17,366 nucleotides of DNA, taken from UBA7672 sp964550535 (GTDB lineage Bacteria > Pseudomonadota > Alphaproteobacteria > Caulobacterales > Hyphomonadaceae). The position numbers and the translations under genes are program-made. The stretch spans positions 1 to 17,366 of the forward strand of contig CAZJZQ010000071.1 of assembly GCA_964550535.1 (NCBI GenBank), in the 5' to 3' direction. The notes below the pieces were generated by a model. It was given only the letters and a program-made list of their open reading frames with translations, had not been told where the DNA came from and did no database searches. Positions 14,971 through 17,366 of this stretch are shown piece by piece; within the stretch, counting starts at the first letter, position 1, and each line of letters begins with the position of its first letter.

Positions 14971-15821
14971 TGGCAGCGACACGGCTTGGCATCGTCGCGG
15001 GCGGAGGAGCTTTGCCGCTCCAGCTGGCTGAACACGCCAGGACGGCAGGCCGCGACGTCTTCATTCTGGGCGTGGCCGGCTTTGTCGATCCCGCGCTGAT
15101 CGAACGTTTCGGCGGGGTGTCGCTGTCGATCGGGGAGACAGGCAAGCAGTTCTCCGCGTTAAAGTCTGCTGGCTGCGAAGATGTTGTCTTCGCGGGCGTG
15201 GTGAAGCGCCCGGATCTGTCGAGCCTCAAGTTCGACGCGCGTGGCGCGCTGTTGCTGCCGAAGCTGGCGGCGGCCGCGATGAAAGGCGACGACGCGCTGA
15301 TGCGAACGGTGGTCGAAGCGTTCGAGGGCGCCGGGTTCCGGGTGATTGGTGCTGATGACGTGCTCGGCCGGCTGCTTGCGGCTGCCGGTGCGTTGGGCCG
15401 TGTTGCGCCGGATGCGACTCAGATGCGTGACATCCGCCGCGGGGCGGAGGTAGCCGCCGCCATCGGTGCGATGGATATCGGGCAGGGTGCGGTTTCCTGC
15501 GAAGGGTTGATCCTGGCGGTCGAAGCGCAGGAGGGCACGGACCAGATGCTACGGCGCGTGGCGTCGTTGCCCCAGGATATACGTGGCAGCACAGCGGTGC
15601 GGCGCGGCGTTCTGGTGAAGCGGCCCAAGCCGCAGCAAGAGCGACGCATCGACCTGCCCACCATCGGTGTCGCGACCGTGCAGGGCGCTGCTGAGGCGGG
15701 CCTCGCCGGAATTGCAGTGGCGGCGGGGGGGACCCTTGTGCTGGATGCGGAGGACGCGATCCGGCTGGCCGACGAGTTGGGGTTGTTCATCTATGGGTTC
15801 AGCGAGGGTGAGCTGGTGTGA
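14970..15821 (+). CDS. lpxI: UDP-2,3-diacylglucosamine diphosphatase LpxI
   Basis: LpxI hydrolyses UDP-2,3-diacylglucosamine to lipid X (2,3-diacylglucosamine 1-phosphate) and UMP. It is the functional replacement for LpxH in many alphaproteobacteria and was characterised in Caulobacter crescentus. The protein is 283 aa. Visible conserved parts: GIVAGGGALPLQLAEHA (7-23), FAGVVKRPDL, KGDDALMR, DIGQGAVSCEGLILAVEAQE, EGTD (D191), and KRPKPQQERRIDLPTIG, where D228 is a candidate for the catalytic Asp (Caulobacter D225, matched by motif). The start ATG at 14970 shares one base with the lpxA stop; a GTG at 14967 (GTGA overlap) is an alternative that adds one residue. It overlaps lpxB by 4 nt. Confidence 0.95.
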   Translation: MAATRLGIVAGGGALPLQLAEHARTAGRDVFILGVAGFVDPALIERFGGVSLSIGETGKQFSALKSAGCEDVVFAGVVKRPDLSSLKFDARGALLLPKLAAAAMKGDDALMRTVVEAFEGAGFRVIGADDVLGRLLAAAGALGRVAPDATQMRDIRRGAEVAAAIGAMDIGQGAVSCEGLILAVEAQEGTDQMLRRVASLPQDIRGSTAVRRGVLVKRPKPQQERRIDLPTIGVATVQGAAEAGLAGIAVAAGGTLVLDAEDAIRLADELGLFIYGFSEGELV

Positions 15822-16969
15822 ACTCTCACGTCTTTCTCGTAGCGGCGGAAGACTCCGGCGACGCGCTGGGCGCTGATGTGATCGACGCTCTGCGCGTCGC
15901 TAATCCCGGCATCAGGCTTTCGGGCGTAGGCCTGCAGAAGATGAGCGCCCGCATTCCGCTGACGGAGGCCGATCTTTCGGGCCTCGCTATCCTGGGTCTG
16001 TTTGACGGGTTGAAAGTGCTGGACCGGCTGAAGCGCGCCGTCTCCGCGACTGTCGAGGCCATCGTGCGTGCTGATCCCGATGTGGTCGTCATGATCGATT
16101 CATGGGGCTTCATGATCCGTGTCGCCAAGGAATTGAAGGCGCGTCGCCACCGTGCTTTGCGGGTGAAGCTGGTCGGCCCGCAGGTCTGGGCGACGCGTCG
16201 CGGGCGAGCGAAGACGCTGGCGCAGAACTTTCAGCATCTGCTGTGCATCCACGCATTTGAACAGCCCTTCTACGCTCGCGAAGGACTGCCCACGACGGTT
16301 ATCGGTAATCCGGCTATCGGGCGCATGGCGCGTGGTGACGCCGCAGCATTCCGTGATGCGCATGGTATTGTCGCTGGCGTGCGCCTGATTGGTCTGCTTC
16401 CTGGCAGCAGGTCTTCCGAGATCCGCCGCGTCGCGCCAATTCTTGAAGAGGCGTGCCGCCTGCTATGCGCCGGCCGCACCGACCGGCAGGTCGTCTGCAT
16501 GCTTGCGGAGTCGACAGCAGATGCCGTTCGGGCGCGCTCAGCCAACTGGAAATTTCCGTACCTGCTGGTGGCCGGTGAAGACGGCAAAGCCGACGCTTTC
16601 GCTGCAATGGACGTTGCAGCCGCGTGTTCCGGCACGGTGACAACAGAACTCGCGGAGCAGGGCGCACCTGTCGTTACCGGCTATCGGCTGGGATGGATCA
16701 CCTGGGCCATCGCCCGGCTGTTCCTGATGCGCTCGCGCTACATCACTCTTCTGAACGTTGCGGCTGGACGGGAGATCGTACCGGAGTTTGTGCAGACGCG
16801 GCTTACGGCCTCGAACATTGCGGGAGCCGTTGGACAATTGCTTGAAAATGAAACCGCACGCAGCGAGCAATTACTCGCCCAAGCGGCGGCGCTCTCGGAG
16901 ATGGCTGGCCCGGGCCGGCCTGCTGCGGAAATCGCCGCCGAGAAAATTATAGACTTGGTCCAAGTCTAG
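15818..16969 (+). CDS. lpxB: Lipid-A-disaccharide synthase
   Basis: LpxB, a GT-B glycosyltransferase of family GT19 at the inner membrane, joins UDP-diacylglucosamine and lipid X to the lipid A disaccharide. The protein is 383 aa. Motifs: the N-terminal AAEDSGDALGADV (9-21), the catalytic-region MIDSWGF (92-98, D94), GPQVWATRRGRAKTLA, IHAFEQPFY, VIGNPAIG, LLPGSRSSEI, and the donor-binding SGTVTTELAEQGAPVVTGYR. Relative to the common forms DAPDF/DSPEF and GHP it reads DSWGF and GNP, which may be clade-specific. The start is GTG at 15818 overlapping the lpxI stop (GTGA), with GAGGGTGAG just upstream. The stop codon is inside a palindromic terminator shared with gltA. Confidence 0.95.
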   Translation: MNSHVFLVAAEDSGDALGADVIDALRVANPGIRLSGVGLQKMSARIPLTEADLSGLAILGLFDGLKVLDRLKRAVSATVEAIVRADPDVVVMIDSWGFMIRVAKELKARRHRALRVKLVGPQVWATRRGRAKTLAQNFQHLLCIHAFEQPFYAREGLPTTVIGNPAIGRMARGDAAAFRDAHGIVAGVRLIGLLPGSRSSEIRRVAPILEEACRLLCAGRTDRQVVCMLAESTADAVRARSANWKFPYLLVAGEDGKADAFAAMDVAAACSGTVTTELAEQGAPVVTGYRLGWITWAIARLFLMRSRYITLLNVAAGREIVPEFVQTRLTASNIAGAVGQLLENETARSEQLLAQAAALSEMAGPGRPAAEIAAEKIIDLVQV

Positions 16970-16976
16970 AATTTTC
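16942..16976. terminator. Bidirectional intrinsic terminator between convergent lpxB and gltA
   Basis: A 35-bp near-perfect palindrome: GAAAATT (16942-16948) pairs with AATTTTC (16970-16976), and TAGACTTGG (16950-16958) pairs with CCAAGTCTA (16960-16968) around a single T at 16959. The only arm mismatch is A16949/G16969. Read on the plus strand, the GACTTGG/CCAAGTC stem is followed by AATTTT; on the minus strand it is followed by ATAATTTTC. The lpxB stop TAG (16967-16969) lies within the right arm, and the gltA stop is three bases beyond the end, so one element can end both transcripts. Confidence 0.8.
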
Positions 16977-16978
16977 GA

Positions 16979-17366
<388 letters not shown>

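Overview
The window is a gene-dense, GC-rich chromosomal segment of an alphaproteobacterium. The gene order dnaE - rpsB - (methyltransferase) - tsf - pyrH - frr - uppS - cdsA - dxr - rseP - bamA - skp - lpxD - lpxA - lpxI - lpxB, facing gltA, is the classical alphaproteobacterial growth-and-envelope cluster. LpxI (the UDP-diacylglucosamine hydrolase first characterised in Caulobacter) in place of LpxH, and gltA convergent to lpxB, point towards Caulobacterales/Hyphomonadaceae-like lineages. That placement is an inference and no genus is claimed. There are no mobile elements, CRISPR arrays, tRNAs or rRNAs, and no gap longer than about 135 bases, so this is core genome.

Layout. 1-1783: 3' part of dnaE, entering the window close to the third catalytic aspartate of the polymerase. 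1784-1916: intergenic region with a good sigma-70-type promoter and a structured rpsB leader. 1917-5909: translation and nucleotide block (rpsB, tsf, pyrH, frr), unusual in that a zinc-finger-type SAM methyltransferase gene sits between rpsB and tsf. 5906-8683: uppS, cdsA and dxr, tightly overlapped, serving isoprenoid and undecaprenyl carrier synthesis and CDP-diacylglycerol. 8721-13115: rseP (site-2 protease), bamA and skp, for outer-membrane protein assembly and its surveillance. 13141-16969: lpxD, lpxA, lpxI and lpxB, the early lipid A pathway, with the usual fabZ absent between lpxD and lpxA. 16979-17366: 3' end of gltA on the minus strand.

The genes fit together: DXR and UppS make the polyprenyl carrier, CdsA feeds phospholipid synthesis, BamA and Skp insert porins, and LpxA/D/I/B make the lipid A disaccharide, all downstream of ribosome and translation factors, so envelope growth can be tied to protein synthesis. 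Many junctions are translationally coupled (TTGA, ATGA, GTGA and TGATG overlaps, plus a 47-nt overlap). I found no clearly novel multi-gene system. The points worth a second look are regulatory and structural: the inserted methyltransferase, the missing fabZ, leader and intergenic hairpins before rpsB, tsf and pyrH, a 35-bp near-palindrome that looks like a bidirectional terminator and contains the lpxB stop codon, a BamA loop insertion, and LpxB motif variants.
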